Assembly (NCBI GenBank): GCA_016192135.1
Contig: JACPUR010000040.1
Location: forward strand, 67,771-117,589
Direction: 5' to 3'
DNA: 49,819 nucleotides
Source of the DNA: Candidatus Tectomicrobia bacterium
GTDB taxonomy: Bacteria; UBA8248
A model generated the notes under the pieces. It was not told the origin of the DNA. It made no database searches and worked only from the letters and a program-made list of their open reading frames with translations. Every line of letters starts with the position of its first letter. Position 1 is the stretch's first letter. Made by a program: the position numbers and the translations under genes. Shown piece by piece: positions 30,285-38,733 of this stretch.

Positions 30285-31246
30285 CGCGGCTCCGGCGGGG
30301 GGCAATCCTCGCCCTCCTCGCCCTTCTCCTCGCCCTGCCGGGCGCGGCCGGGGCGGCCAACCCCTTCGGCCGCCCGGCGCAGCCTCCCCCGGCGGGGGCT
30401 CCCGCGCCCGGGGGCCAAGCTCCCGCGCCCGAGCGGAGCATGGCTCCCTCGGGCTTCTTCGCGCCGGTGACCTACTTCATGCTGAGCCTCCAGCGCGAGA
30501 TGACGCGGAGCATCTCCCGCCAGCTTCGGGCCATCCGCGACGGGGAGCCGGGCGGGGCGCTCTTCTTCGCGGCCGTCATGGGTCTCCTCTACGGCTCGCT
30601 CCACACCCTGGGGCCCGGGCACGGGAAGTTCGTCGTGATGACCTACTTCCTCTCGCGCGACGCCAAGCCCTGGCGCGGCTTCCTGATGGGGGGCCAGATC
30701 GCGCTCTTCCACGTGCTCTCGGCCATCGCGCTCCTCTGGATGGTGGACCTCGTCGCCCGGAAGGCCTTCGGCATGCCCGCCGGGGAGATACGGGCCGTCC
30801 AGCAGGCGAGCTACGCCTCCATCGCCCTGATCGGACTCTACATGGCGGGCCGCGCCCTCCGCTCCCTCATGCGGAACGGGGAGGGACATCGCCACGATGG
30901 GCACGATCACGGCCACGAGCATGGGCACTCCCACAGCCTGGGGCAGGAGGGCCTCCTCTCCCTCTTCGTGGGCCTCGTCCCCTGCACGGGGGCGATCCTG
31001 GTGATGCTCTACGCGCTCGCGAACAACATCGTGCTGGCCGGCATCGTGGTGGTCGCGGCCATCGGAGCCGGGATGGCCCTCACCATGGCGGGGATCGGCC
31101 TCCTCGGGATGGTGGCGAGGAGCCTCGTCCTCTCGCGCCTGGAGGGAAGCCCCGGGCGCGGCCGCTGGGCGGCGGGGGCCGTCCAGCTCGCGGGCGGCGC
31201 GGCCATCACCGCCATCGGCGCGGCCTATTTCCTCTCCTCCCTCTGA
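30281..31246 (+). CDS. NicO/RcnA-like metal transporter
   Basis: 321 residues with a signal peptide (LLALLLALPGAAGAANPFG), a Pro/Ala-rich linker and six membrane helices. LGPGHGKFVVMTYFLS is the HxxxGPGHGK-type motif of NicO, and MVGLVPCTGAILVM-like FVGLVPCTGAILVMLYAL marks the second half. A cytoplasmic His-rich loop (HRHDGHDHGHEHGHSHS) is the metal-binding linker seen in RcnA and nickel/cobalt exporters. In this context zinc or cobalt handling is likely; the direction of transport is not certain. Coupled by ATGA overlap to the DUF1007 gene. Confidence 0.82.
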   Translation: MTRLRRGAILALLALLLALPGAAGAANPFGRPAQPPPAGAPAPGGQAPAPERSMAPSGFFAPVTYFMLSLQREMTRSISRQLRAIRDGEPGGALFFAAVMGLLYGSLHTLGPGHGKFVVMTYFLSRDAKPWRGFLMGGQIALFHVLSAIALLWMVDLVARKAFGMPAGEIRAVQQASYASIALIGLYMAGRALRSLMRNGEGHRHDGHDHGHEHGHSHSLGQEGLLSLFVGLVPCTGAILVMLYALANNIVLAGIVVVAAIGAGMALTMAGIGLLGMVARSLVLSRLEGSPGRGRWAAGAVQLAGGAAITAIGAAYFLSSL

Positions 31247-31353
31247 GATACCCCCCCGATTTCTTGTCCCCGGCGGAGAGCCGGTGGTATTCTCTGTCTC
31301 GCGCCGGCGCGGCCCGGAGGCGGGCTGCCGGGACTCCCTGAATGGAGAGACAC

Positions 31354-31788
31354 ATGCCCCTCATCAAGATGACGAAAGGCTCCATCGACATCGGCATCGT
31401 CGTGAAGGACCTGGACCGGGCGGCCAAGTTCTACGGGGAGGTCCTGGGCTTCCCCCAGGTGCGGGAGCTGGAAGTCTCCAAGGAGAAGGCGGCTCAGGCG
31501 GGCTGCGCCTCGGGCCGCTTCCGCTTCAAGGCCTTCCAGGCCGGCGAGGTGCAGCTCAAGCTGGCCCAGGCGGACGCGAACCCCGCCCCGGGCGGCGGGA
31601 AGGTGGACGGCGCCACGGGCTACCGCTACATCACCTTCATGGTGGAGAGCGTCGGGGAAACCCTCAAGAGCCTCCAGGCCGCGGGGGTCAAGCCCGCGGG
31701 CGAGATCACCGAGGTCGTGCCGGGGCGCTTCATCCTCTTCTTCCAGGACCCGGACGGCAACATGCTGGAGTGCGTGGGGCCGAAGTAG
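31354..31788 (+). CDS. VOC-family (glyoxalase/bleomycin-resistance) protein
   Basis: 144 residues. Two beta-alpha-beta-beta-beta modules are visible: IDIGIVVKDLDRAAKFYGEVLGFPQV and YRYITFMVESVGETLKSLQAAGVKPAGE, ending RFILFFQDPDGNMLECVGPK. The terminal D-P-D-G-N-x-x-E is the usual metal-ligand strand. Members isomerise or sequester reactive metabolites; no specific substrate is evident. The start ATG 31354 has GGAGAGACAC upstream, better than ATG 31342. Confidence 0.8.
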   Translation: MPLIKMTKGSIDIGIVVKDLDRAAKFYGEVLGFPQVRELEVSKEKAAQAGCASGRFRFKAFQAGEVQLKLAQADANPAPGGGKVDGATGYRYITFMVESVGETLKSLQAAGVKPAGEITEVVPGRFILFFQDPDGNMLECVGPK

Positions 31789-31911
31789 GCCCTTCCTCCA
31801 TGGCGAAGCCCAGAACGCAGCCGCCGCCCGCCGCCGAACCGGCCGCACCTCCCCGGCCCCGCGCCCATGCCGCCCGGGAGGCCCTCACCGCCGCCCGCCC
31901 GGGTACTTGGC

Positions 31912-32526
31912 ATGTTTGAGATCGTTCAAGGCTATTTGGCCGAGTTCACCTACGCGGGGATATTCCTCGTCCTCTTCCTGTGCGGCCTGGGCCTGCCCGT
32001 CCCCGAGGATGTCCCGATCATCGTCTCGGGCTACCTCTCTTACCTGGGAACCATCCAGCCCTTGCCCGCGCTGGGGGTGAACCTGGCCGGAATCCTCCTC
32101 GGCGACATGATGATCTACTCCTTCGGCTACTGGATGGGCCCCCGCGCCCTGCGGCTCCGGCTGATCCGGCACGTGATGACGCCCGAGCGCGCGGGCAAGG
32201 TGAACCGCTTCTTCCAGAAGCACGGGAAGAAGGCCGTCTTCTTCGGCCGCTTCGTCGCCGGGCTCCGGGCGCCGCTCTTCCTCGCGGCGGGCGTCGCCCG
32301 GGTCCCCCCCCGTACCTTCGTCCTCATGGACGGCGCGGCCGCCATGATCAGCGTGCCGGTGCTCTTCTTCCTCGCCTTCTACTTCGGGGAGAAGCTGGAC
32401 GCCCTGCGGGAGTTCCTGGGCAGCACGAAGCGGCTGGTCGCGGTCCTGCTGACGGTGGGGTTCGCGGTCTGGCTCGCGCGCGGCTACCTGATACGGCGCC
32501 GGCGCGCGAAGGATCTTCCGGCCTAG
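31912..32526 (+). CDS. DedA-family membrane protein
   Basis: 204 residues with a typical DedA layout: CGLGLPVPEDVPIIVSGYLSYLG, a re-entrant helix, ILLGDMMIYSFGYWMG, RFFQKHGKKAVFFGRFVAGLRAPLFLAAGVARVPPRTFVLMDG (G-R-F-x-x-G-x-R) and a long C-terminal helix. DedA proteins flip polyprenyl phosphates or phospholipids and support envelope integrity. Start MFEIVQGYL (31912) is preferred because the upstream extension is Pro-rich. The stop overlaps the convergent thrB stop by four bases. Confidence 0.82.
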   Translation: MFEIVQGYLAEFTYAGIFLVLFLCGLGLPVPEDVPIIVSGYLSYLGTIQPLPALGVNLAGILLGDMMIYSFGYWMGPRALRLRLIRHVMTPERAGKVNRFFQKHGKKAVFFGRFVAGLRAPLFLAAGVARVPPRTFVLMDGAAAMISVPVLFFLAFYFGEKLDALREFLGSTKRLVAVLLTVGFAVWLARGYLIRRRRAKDLPA

Positions 32527-33470
32527 CCCTTCCGCAGGAGCCGCGGAGCCCCTTCGGCCATGGCGATGTCCGCGGCGTGGGCGCCGCGGGGGTCCATGCG
32601 GAGGACGTGCATCCGGCACCCGATCCCGCGGGCCAGGTAGACCTCCCGCATGGCGTTCCCGACGCGGCCGGGGTTGTGCGCGCAGATGGCGAGCACGCAC
32701 GGGCCCGCCCCGCTGATGCAGACCCCCAGCGCCCCCGCCTTGCGCGCCGCGGCGAAGACCTCCTCCAGCGGGCCCATGAGCCCGGCGCGGTAGGGCTGGT
32801 GGAGGCGGTCCTCCATGGCGTCTCGGAAGAGATCGTCCCGCCCGGTGGCGAAGGCGGCGAGGAGCATGCTCACCCGCTGCACGTTGAAGATGGCGTCGGC
32901 CAGGGGGATCTGGCGGGGGAGCTTCTGGCGGGCGGCCTTCGTGCTCACCTCGAACGAGGGCACCACGATCACCCACAGGTAGCGGTCCACCACGGGGGCC
33001 CGGGTGTAGACGGCGCGGCCCGCGGTGTCGATGGCCGAGATGCAGAATCCTCCCAGCAGGGCGGGCACCACGTTATCCGGGTGGCCCTCCATCTCGACGG
33101 CGAGCTGGACCAGGCCGTCCATGGTGAGCGGCCCGCCGAGCATGAGGTTCGCGCCCACCAGCCCCCCGACCAGGGCGGCGGAGCTGCTCCCCAGCCCGCG
33201 CGCCAGGGGGATGTGGTTGCGCTGCTTCATCCAGAGGCCGCGGAAGGGGCGCCCGGCCCGCTCGTAGACCCGCTTCACCGCCTCGACGCAGATGTTGGAC
33301 TCATCCCGGGGGATGGTGTTCTTCCCCTCGCCCTCCACCTGGATCGAGATGCCCCAGGGCAGCTCGTCCAGCTCGACCCGGTTGTAGAGCCGCAGCGCCA
33401 CGCCCAGGGCGTCGAAGCCGGGGCCGAGGTTCGTGGTGCTCGCGGGGACCTGGACTCGGACCAGCGCCAA
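32523..33470 (-). CDS. thrB: Homoserine kinase (ThrB)
   Basis: A 315-residue GHMP kinase. ASTTNLGPGFDALGVAL is the homoserine-kinase N-terminus, HIPLARGLGSSSAALVGG the ATP-binding motif, GHPDNVVPALLGGF the family's second motif and LGVCISGAGPCVLAI the third. It phosphorylates homoserine on the path to threonine. It starts at TTG 33470, preceded by GCGAGGAGAG. It stands apart from other threonine genes, 25 bases downstream of pncA. Confidence 0.88.
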   Translation of the reverse strand: MALVRVQVPASTTNLGPGFDALGVALRLYNRVELDELPWGISIQVEGEGKNTIPRDESNICVEAVKRVYERAGRPFRGLWMKQRNHIPLARGLGSSSAALVGGLVGANLMLGGPLTMDGLVQLAVEMEGHPDNVVPALLGGFCISAIDTAGRAVYTRAPVVDRYLWVIVVPSFEVSTKAARQKLPRQIPLADAIFNVQRVSMLLAAFATGRDDLFRDAMEDRLHQPYRAGLMGPLEEVFAAARKAGALGVCISGAGPCVLAICAHNPGRVGNAMREVYLARGIGCRMHVLRMDPRGAHAADIAMAEGAPRLLRKG

Positions 33471-33495
33471 AGGGGTCTCTCCTCGCCCGGGACGA

Positions 33496-34074
33496 TCAGG
33501 CCGCGACGCCGGCCGAGCGGGCCACGGCGCAGCCCGCCTCGCGCATCTCGTCCAGGGCGCGAGCGCCGTCGCCCGGCTGGACGTCCACCGCGCGGACGGC
33601 GTCCTCCAGGACGATCACCTCGAAGCCCGCCTTGCGGCCGTCCAGGGCGGTGTTGAGGACACAGTAGTCCGTCGCCAGCCCGCACACGAAGAGGCGCCGA
33701 ACCCCTCGCCGCCGCAGCTCATCGCGGAGGGCGGTGCCCTGGAAGCCGGAGTAGGCCTCCTCGCCGGAGCGGTCCCCCTTCGACACCACGAGGTCCGCCT
33801 TCGCGGCGTCCATCCCGGGGTGGAACTCCGCGCCGGGCGTCCCCTGCACGCAGTGCGGGGGCCAGATGCCCCCCCGCGCCCGGAACGACACGTGATCCGG
33901 GGGGTGCCAGTCCCGGGTGGCCACCCGGAACCACCCCGGCGCGGCCAGGAGGCGGTTCACGGGCTCCACCACGCGGTCCCCCTCGGGCACGGCCAGCGCC
34001 CCGCCGGGGCAGAAGTCCACCTGCAGATCCACGACGATCAGGGCGTCCGAGGGACTCACGGGGATACGGGGCAC
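33496..34074 (-). CDS. pncA: Nicotinamidase (PncA)
   Basis: 192 residues with the full catalytic set: Asp in IVVDLQVDFCPGG, the metal-binding DWHPPDHVSF, Lys in VVSKGD and the nucleophile in CGLATDYCVLNTAL. It hydrolyses nicotinamide to nicotinate in NAD salvage. It starts at GTG 34074. It lies between thrB and the phosphatase gene in a minus-strand cluster. Confidence 0.88.
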   Translation of the reverse strand: MPRIPVSPSDALIVVDLQVDFCPGGALAVPEGDRVVEPVNRLLAAPGWFRVATRDWHPPDHVSFRARGGIWPPHCVQGTPGAEFHPGMDAAKADLVVSKGDRSGEEAYSGFQGTALRDELRRRGVRRLFVCGLATDYCVLNTALDGRKAGFEVIVLEDAVRAVDVQPGDGARALDEMREAGCAVARSAGVAA

Positions 34075-34093
34075 CGCGCGCCCTCCCCTTGGA

Positions 34094-34555
34094 TCAGCGG
34101 CCGTTGCGAAGCGAGGCGAGGAAGCCCTGGATCGCCTGGGTCAGCTCGCCGAAATACTGGCGGTAGAAGAAGGCCGACTGCCCCTGGGGGTCCTTCAGGG
34201 AGTCCCCGGGCTTGCCGCCGGGGCGGAAGGCGGCCAGCTCGGCCACCTTGGGGAGAGCGTCCGGGAAGTTCATCTCGATGAAGTCCCGGTGCTCGGGCCC
34301 CATGATGACGATGCGGTCCGCCCACGCCACGAGGTCGGGGGTGAGGGGGCGGGAGCGGTGCCGGCTCAGGTCCACACCGGCGATCTCGGCCACCTTGATG
34401 GCCTCCGCCGGGCAGCCGCTACCCGCCATGGCGTGGGTGCCCGCGGACTGGAGCTGCACGTCCTTGCGCCCCTCCCGCGAGAGGAACTTCCGCAGGAGAG
34501 CCTCGGCCATCGGGGAGCGGTTGAGGTTCCCCGTGCACACGAACAGGATCTTCAT
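34094..34555 (-). CDS. Low-molecular-weight protein-tyrosine-phosphatase-like protein
   Basis: 153 residues. The P-loop CTGNLNRSPMAEALL is the CX5R(S) motif of LMW-PTP/arsenate-reductase-fold proteins, with Asn where the second Cys is usual (CxGNxCRS). MGPEHRDFI and the late KDPQGQS (general-acid Asp-Pro) complete the site. It could dephosphorylate tyrosine in exopolysaccharide systems or a small substrate. The start overlaps the stop of the upstream DUF151-PDZ gene by four bases (ATGA). Confidence 0.8.
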   Translation of the reverse strand: MKILFVCTGNLNRSPMAEALLRKFLSREGRKDVQLQSAGTHAMAGSGCPAEAIKVAEIAGVDLSRHRSRPLTPDLVAWADRIVIMGPEHRDFIEMNFPDALPKVAELAAFRPGGKPGDSLKDPQGQSAFFYRQYFGELTQAIQGFLASLRNGR

Positions 34556-35385
34556 TGCGGCGAGGCTCCCCCGGAAGGATCGAACTCGATCCGGATGTTC
34601 ACGTCCTCTCCGCGCTCCGCCCCGCGGCGCACGGCCAGGATGAGCGAGCCATTGCTCTCCCGGAATATCTCCTCGAACCTTTCCGGAGTGGTCACTGGCT
34701 TGCCGGCCGCCTGGAGGATGACGTCCCCGCGCCGCAGGCCGGCCCGGGCCGCGGGCGCGTCCTCCCGCACCTGAGCGACCAGCAGCCCCTCCGGCTTTCC
34801 CCCGCCGAAGAACTTGGCCAGGGCCGGGGTCATTGGCTGGAGCACCAGCCCGAGCCGCTCCTGGTGGCTCTCCCGGCGCCCCTCTCCCAGGGGGACCGCC
34901 GACTCGAGCACCTCGCGCTTGGCGAAGATGGGCGCCTTCATCCGCAGCGCCAGCGCGATGGCATCCGAGGGGCGGCTATCCATCGAGAAGCTGCGCCCGG
35001 GCCCCTTGATATCGACCAGGGCGAAGTAGGTGCCGCCCTTCAGCTCGGTGATCACCACGCGGGCCACCTCGCCCTTGAGCGCCCCGAGGAGGGTCCGCAT
35101 CAGGTCGTGCGTCAGCGGCCGGGGCGGGGCCACCTTGTTCAGCTCAAGCAGGATGGCGTGGGCCTCGGCGGGCCCAACCCAGATGGGCAGCACCTTGCCG
35201 GCCTTCTTGTCCTCCAGGAGGACGACGGGCTGCTGGGTGCGCGGGTCCATCACCACGGCCCGCACCTGGAGCTCCTGGAGCGGCGCCGCCTCCTCGGCCG
35301 CCCGCGACCGCGCGGCGTGCACCGCGAAGGCGAGGAAGGGCACCAGGGCGGCGGCGGCCAACCGGCTCACGCGAGGCGAGGCCAT
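34552..35385 (-). CDS. Exported DUF151 (bifunctional-nuclease fold) protein with a C-terminal PDZ domain
   Basis: 277 residues. A signal peptide (LAAAALVPFLAFAVHAARSRAA) is followed by a DUF151 domain at about 37-170: LQELQVRAVVMDPRTQQPVVLLEDK, LPIWVGPAEAHAILLEL, RPLTHDLMRTLLGAL and DSRPSDAIALALRM. Residues about 195-265 form a PDZ-like module (PEGLLVAQVREDAPAARAGLRRGDVILQAAGKPV). DUF151 proteins are usually cytoplasmic and single-domain, so this exported fusion is unusual; a periplasmic quality-control role is conceivable but unproven. It is translationally coupled to the phosphatase gene. Confidence 0.8.
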   Translation of the reverse strand: MASPRVSRLAAAALVPFLAFAVHAARSRAAEEAAPLQELQVRAVVMDPRTQQPVVLLEDKKAGKVLPIWVGPAEAHAILLELNKVAPPRPLTHDLMRTLLGALKGEVARVVITELKGGTYFALVDIKGPGRSFSMDSRPSDAIALALRMKAPIFAKREVLESAVPLGEGRRESHQERLGLVLQPMTPALAKFFGGGKPEGLLVAQVREDAPAARAGLRRGDVILQAAGKPVTTPERFEEIFRESNGSLILAVRRGAERGEDVNIRIEFDPSGGASPQ

Positions 35386-35422
35386 CGTTCTTCCCCCGAG
35401 GCGGCCTGCAAGGTGTTCTTGC

Positions 35423-35878
35423 CTAGCGCTTTTCGGCTGTCGCCGGACGGAACACGCACTCCGGGATCTGGAGATCGACCCGCTGCCCCGGCTTTTCCTC
35501 CACCTTCATGTCGAAAACGCCGTCGCAATCGCTGTCCATCAGGGTGATGTCGAAGGGGTACTTCCCGTCCACGTCCATGTTGATCGCGAAGACGACGCCG
35601 TTGATGGAGATCGTCTCGAACTGGAACCCCCACTCGTCCACGTACTGCTTGAAGAGGGTCTCCTCGCCGGGGACGTGCCTCGTGATGTCGCGCCTCACCC
35701 AGCCCAGGAACTTGGAGCGGGCGATGACGGGGGCGTCGAAGCCCTCGGCCCGGCGCTCGATGGCCTCCCCGCCCGCGTTCGGCCCGCCTGGCGCCGACTG
35801 GCCGCGGGCGGCAGGCGAGGCCGGCGCGAGGAGCGCCAGCCCGCCCAGCAGCAGTGACAAGAACCGGAGCTTGCGCAT
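35423..35878 (-). CDS. Hypothetical secreted protein, 151 aa
   Basis: A signal peptide (MRKLRFLSLLLGGLALLAPASPAARGQ) precedes an acidic domain with SKFLGWVRRDITRHVPGEETLFKQYVDEW and an Asp-rich segment DITLMDSDCDGVFDMKVEE that looks like a calcium-type D-x-D-x-D-G loop. Two Cys (DSDCDG, IPECVF) could form a disulfide. No family is recognised. Start ATG 35878 is chosen for the signal peptide. It sits alone downstream of the 240-base gap that precedes the divergent HDOD operon. Confidence 0.6.
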   Translation of the reverse strand: MRKLRFLSLLLGGLALLAPASPAARGQSAPGGPNAGGEAIERRAEGFDAPVIARSKFLGWVRRDITRHVPGEETLFKQYVDEWGFQFETISINGVVFAINMDVDGKYPFDITLMDSDCDGVFDMKVEEKPGQRVDLQIPECVFRPATAEKR

Positions 35879-36119
35879 GCGGGAAACCCCCGACGGTTCG
35901 GCGGCGGCCACGGAGCCTCATTGTGCGGCCCCAAAGGTAGCACCGGGAAAAGGGCCAATCAAGACGCCGCTCTCCCGGCCCCGGCCCGCGCCGCGCCTCC
36001 TTGACAGGCCACGCGCCCTGAGCCACTTTTCCCTTCCCGGGCCCCCGCGCGCAGGACCCCCCCCGGAGACGGCCCTTCGGCGGGGGCCGCGGCCCGCCAT
36101 CCCAGGAGATGCGCCCCCC

Positions 36120-36491
36120 ATGCAGCGGATCAAGCTCACCCAGGCGGCGCCGGGGATGGTGGCGGCCCGGCCCATCGAGGCGCCGAACGGGCAGGTGCTG
36201 TGCGCCAAGGGGACGGTGCTGTCCGAGGCCATCATCGCCCGGCTGCAGAAGATGGACCTCACGCATGTCGCCGTCGAGGGCCATCCCGTCGACGATGGCC
36301 AGGCGCCCCAGACGCTCGAGGCGGAGCTGGCCGAGCTCGACCGCCGCTTCGAGCGCGCGATGGACAACCGGCTGATGGCGGCGCTCAAGGCGGCGGTCCA
36401 GAAGCACATCCGCAGGCGCTACGCGCGCATGGCGGGCGAGGCCCCCGCCCCTGGAGGCGGCGGGGCCGGAAGCCCCCCCGCCGGCGCCTAG
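36120..36491 (+). CDS. Hypothetical protein preceding an HDOD gene, 123 aa
   Basis: Starts MQRIKLTQAAPGMVAARPIEAPNGQVLCAKGTVL, a beta-rich motif often found in front of HD-type signalling proteins, followed by helices (IIARLQKMDLTHVAVEGHP, LEAELAELDRRFERAMDNRLM) and a Gly/Pro tail. It lies ten bases upstream of the HDOD gene and is surely co-expressed with it. It may be a small sensory or partner subunit. A start at 36120 has CAGGAGATG upstream. Confidence 0.6.
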   Translation: MQRIKLTQAAPGMVAARPIEAPNGQVLCAKGTVLSEAIIARLQKMDLTHVAVEGHPVDDGQAPQTLEAELAELDRRFERAMDNRLMAALKAAVQKHIRRRYARMAGEAPAPGGGGAGSPPAGA

Positions 36492-36500
36492 GAGCCTCCC

Positions 36501-37340
36501 GTGCCCGTCGACCTCGCTTCCTTCCGGCGCAAGATCGAGAACCTCGACAACCTGCCCACCCTGCCCGGCGTGGTGGAGAAGCTCTCGGCCATGGTGGAGA
36601 GCTCCACCATCAGCACGGCCCAGGTGGGGGGCATGATCCAGGCCGACCAGGTGCTCTCGGCCAAGGTCCTTCGCCTGGTCAATTCCGCCTTCTTCGGCTT
36701 CCCCGGGAAGATCGGCACCGTCACCCACGCCCTCGTGCTCCTCGGCTTCAACGCGGTGAAGGGCCTGGTGCTGACCGCGTCGGTCTTCGACATCATGGCG
36801 GGGGAGATGCTGGGCCTATGGAAGCACTCGCTGGGCGTCTCGGTCGCCTCGGGCCTCATCGCCCGGCGGCTGGGGCTCAAGGACCCGGAGGAGGTGCAGG
36901 TGGCCGGGCTGGTGCACGACATCGGCAAGGTCGTCCTCAAGGTGGAGAGCCCCGAATACTTCGAGGAGATCAACCAGAAGGTGGCGGAGGGGGGCCTCTC
37001 CTTCATCGAGGCGGAGCGCGAGGTGCTGGGCTTCGACCACACAAAGATCGCCGAGTGGCTCTGCGATAAGTGGAACCTCCCGGCCTCGCTCCGGGCGCCC
37101 ATCGTCTTCCACCACCGGCCGATGGTGGCGCACGAGGCCATCGACGCGACCGCCGCCGTCCACATGGCGGACGTGCTGGTGCGCGCCGTGGGCTTCGGGA
37201 GCGGAGGGGATCAGACCGTCGCCATCCTCGACCGCGAGGCGGTGAAGAAGCTCGGCCTCTCCCTCACCGCCGTGGAGGAGATTCTCGACGAGATGGACGA
37301 GGAACTGGTGAAGGCCGAGGATCTCATCCCCACCGACTGA
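36501..37340 (+). CDS. HDOD-domain signalling protein
   Basis: 279 residues. An HDOD output domain: LPTLPGVVEKLSAMVE, QVGGMIQADQVLSAKVLRLVNSAFFGFPGKIGTVTHALVLLGFNAVKGLVL, then AGLVHDIGKVVLK with the degenerate HD site and AEWLCDKWNLPASLRAPIVFHHRP. HDOD proteins lack nucleotide hydrolysis and act as regulators of motility, stress or cell cycle. It starts at GTG 36501 after TAGGAGCC. Confidence 0.82.
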   Translation: MPVDLASFRRKIENLDNLPTLPGVVEKLSAMVESSTISTAQVGGMIQADQVLSAKVLRLVNSAFFGFPGKIGTVTHALVLLGFNAVKGLVLTASVFDIMAGEMLGLWKHSLGVSVASGLIARRLGLKDPEEVQVAGLVHDIGKVVLKVESPEYFEEINQKVAEGGLSFIEAEREVLGFDHTKIAEWLCDKWNLPASLRAPIVFHHRPMVAHEAIDATAAVHMADVLVRAVGFGSGGDQTVAILDREAVKKLGLSLTAVEEILDEMDEELVKAEDLIPTD

Positions 37341-37406
37341 GGCGCCCTCCGCCCTCTTCCGAAAGGACGCCATGAACGGCCCCGCGGGTTCCGGCAGGAG
37401 AGCGGC

Positions 37407-38177
37407 ATGAGCGGCCTCGCCCTCACCGTCCTGGGCTCGGGGGACGCCTTCTCGACCGCGGGGCGCCCCTACAGCAGCTATCTCCTGGAACCCCTGGAGG
37501 AGCGGGAGGGCGAGGCGCGGGCCGTCCTCCTCGACTGCGGGCCGACCACCGTCCCCATGCTCATGGGCATGGGCTTCGACATGTCGCGGCTCGGCCTCGT
37601 CCTCCTGAGCCACTTGCACGGAGACCACGCCCTCGGGATGCCCATGGTGTTCCTGGACGCCCAGTTCCGCACCAAGCGGCGCAGCCCCCTCGTGGTCGCC
37701 GGCCCCCCCGGGACCGAGGCCAAGTGCGAGGCCCTCTTCCGCCTCGCCTACACCGAGACGGCCACGCTCATGGAGCGCCGCTTCGAGGTGGAGTACCGGG
37801 AGCTCCCCGAAGGCCGGGAGAGCGAGGCGCTGGGGCTCCGGATCACCCCCCGGAAGGTGGTGCACCAGGTCCGCGAGATTCCATATGGCTACCGCATCTC
37901 CTGGCGGGATAGCACCCTCGCCTGGACGGGGGACACCCAGTGGTGCGAGGCCATCCCCGATCTCGCGCGGGGGGCGGACCTCCTCGTCGCCGAGTGCTTC
38001 ACGGCGGGCTTCCAGCTCAAGTTCCACACCTCGATCGAGGACCTGGAGCGGAACCGGGACCGCCTCGGGGCGCGCCGCGTCCTCCTCACCCACCTGGGGG
38101 AGAGCGTGCTGCGCCGCATGGCCGGGGGGAAGCTCCCCTTCGAGGCGGCGATGGAGGGGCAAAGGATCGAGATTTGA
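37407..38177 (+). CDS. Metallo-beta-lactamase-fold hydrolase, RNase Z-like
   Basis: 256 residues. LTVLGSGDAFSTAGRPYSSYLLE is the tRNase-Z-like start; LLSHLHGDHALGMP the HxHxDH zinc motif; LAWTGDTQWCEAIPDLARGADLLVAECF the later metal Asp; RVLLTHLGESVLRRM the final His. The exosite arm of true tRNase Z is missing, so it could act on small phosphodiesters instead. It lies 66 bases downstream of the HDOD gene. Palindromic repeats follow it. Confidence 0.8.
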   Translation: MSGLALTVLGSGDAFSTAGRPYSSYLLEPLEEREGEARAVLLDCGPTTVPMLMGMGFDMSRLGLVLLSHLHGDHALGMPMVFLDAQFRTKRRSPLVVAGPPGTEAKCEALFRLAYTETATLMERRFEVEYRELPEGRESEALGLRITPRKVVHQVREIPYGYRISWRDSTLAWTGDTQWCEAIPDLARGADLLVAECFTAGFQLKFHTSIEDLERNRDRLGARRVLLTHLGESVLRRMAGGKLPFEAAMEGQRIEI

Positions 38178-38185
38178 GGGGATGT

Positions 38186-38213
38186 GTAGGGGCGTATCGC
38201 AATACGCCCCTAC
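38186..38213. repeat. GTAGGGGCG-family palindrome
   Basis: A perfect 28-base palindrome: GTAGGGGCGTAT, four-base centre CGCA, ATACGCCCCTAC. It is the first of three copies in 140 bases after the RNase Z-like gene. Confidence 0.85.
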
Positions 38214-38241
38214 GGAAGAAAGAGAAGATGGGTTTGAATCT

Positions 38242-38269
38242 GTAGGGGCGCACGGCCGTGCGCCCCTAC
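38242..38269. repeat. GTAGGGGCG-family palindrome
   Basis: A perfect 28-base palindrome with arms GTAGGGGCGCAC and GTGCGCCCCTAC around GGCC. The same sequence is repeated at 39171-39202. Confidence 0.85.
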
Positions 38270-38291
38270 AGCCCACGGATGCGGTGTTCAT

Positions 38292-38324
38292 CCGCAGGGG
38301 CGGGTTTGAAACCCGCCCCTGCGG
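38292..38324. repeat. GTAGGGGCG-family palindrome (GCAGGGGCG variant)
   Basis: A perfect palindrome with arms CCGCAGGGGCGGGTTT and AAACCCGCCCCTGCGG. It shares its core with the copy at 21847-21877. Confidence 0.85.
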
Positions 38325-38333
38325 ACATGACGG

Positions 38334-38651
38334 TCAGCGATTCCGCTCCCTCCCCTGCGAGAGCACCACCTCGTAGAAGGAGAGCTTCGAGGGGCCGTCG
38401 AAGAGGTCCTTGGGCGTCTGGCCCGCCCGGGCGTGGACCTTGTGGAAGGCCTCGCTGCCGACCCACGCCTCGAAGGCTTCCTTGCTCTCCCAGAGGGTGT
38501 GGCTGATGTACTCCCCGTCGGGGCCCCGGAGGAAGTGGAAGGCCACGAAGCCCGGCACCTCGCCGAGGTAGGATTCCCGGGTGCGCCAGATCTCCTCGAA
38601 CTCGGCCTCCCGGCCCTTTTTGATCTGAAAGCGGTTCATCGTAATGTACAT
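38334..38651 (-). CDS. Antibiotic-biosynthesis-monooxygenase (ABM)-domain protein
   Basis: 105 residues, [29 protein letters not shown], then [41 protein letters not shown]: a classic dimeric ABM fold. Relatives include heme-degrading and quinol monooxygenases; FxxFHFLRG and W-x-S-x-x-A-F-x-x-W resemble the heme-oxygenase branch, but the function is open. Start ATG 38651. It is divergent from the YjbQ gene. Confidence 0.75.
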   Translation of the reverse strand: MYITMNRFQIKKGREAEFEEIWRTRESYLGEVPGFVAFHFLRGPDGEYISHTLWESKEAFEAWVGSEAFHKVHARAGQTPKDLFDGPSKLSFYEVVLSQGRERNR

Positions 38652-38733
38652 GGCGAGCCTCCGCGGAGTGAGGTTCCGCCGCATTATGGTCCGCCGCGGG
38701 GGGCGCCGGTCAATCCTGCCGGGGAGAAAGCGG

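Noticed and set aside
38186-38324. Closely spaced palindromes read as a CRISPR array
   Set aside because: The repeats differ in their arms, are perfect palindromes, have irregular short spacers and no cas gene nearby.
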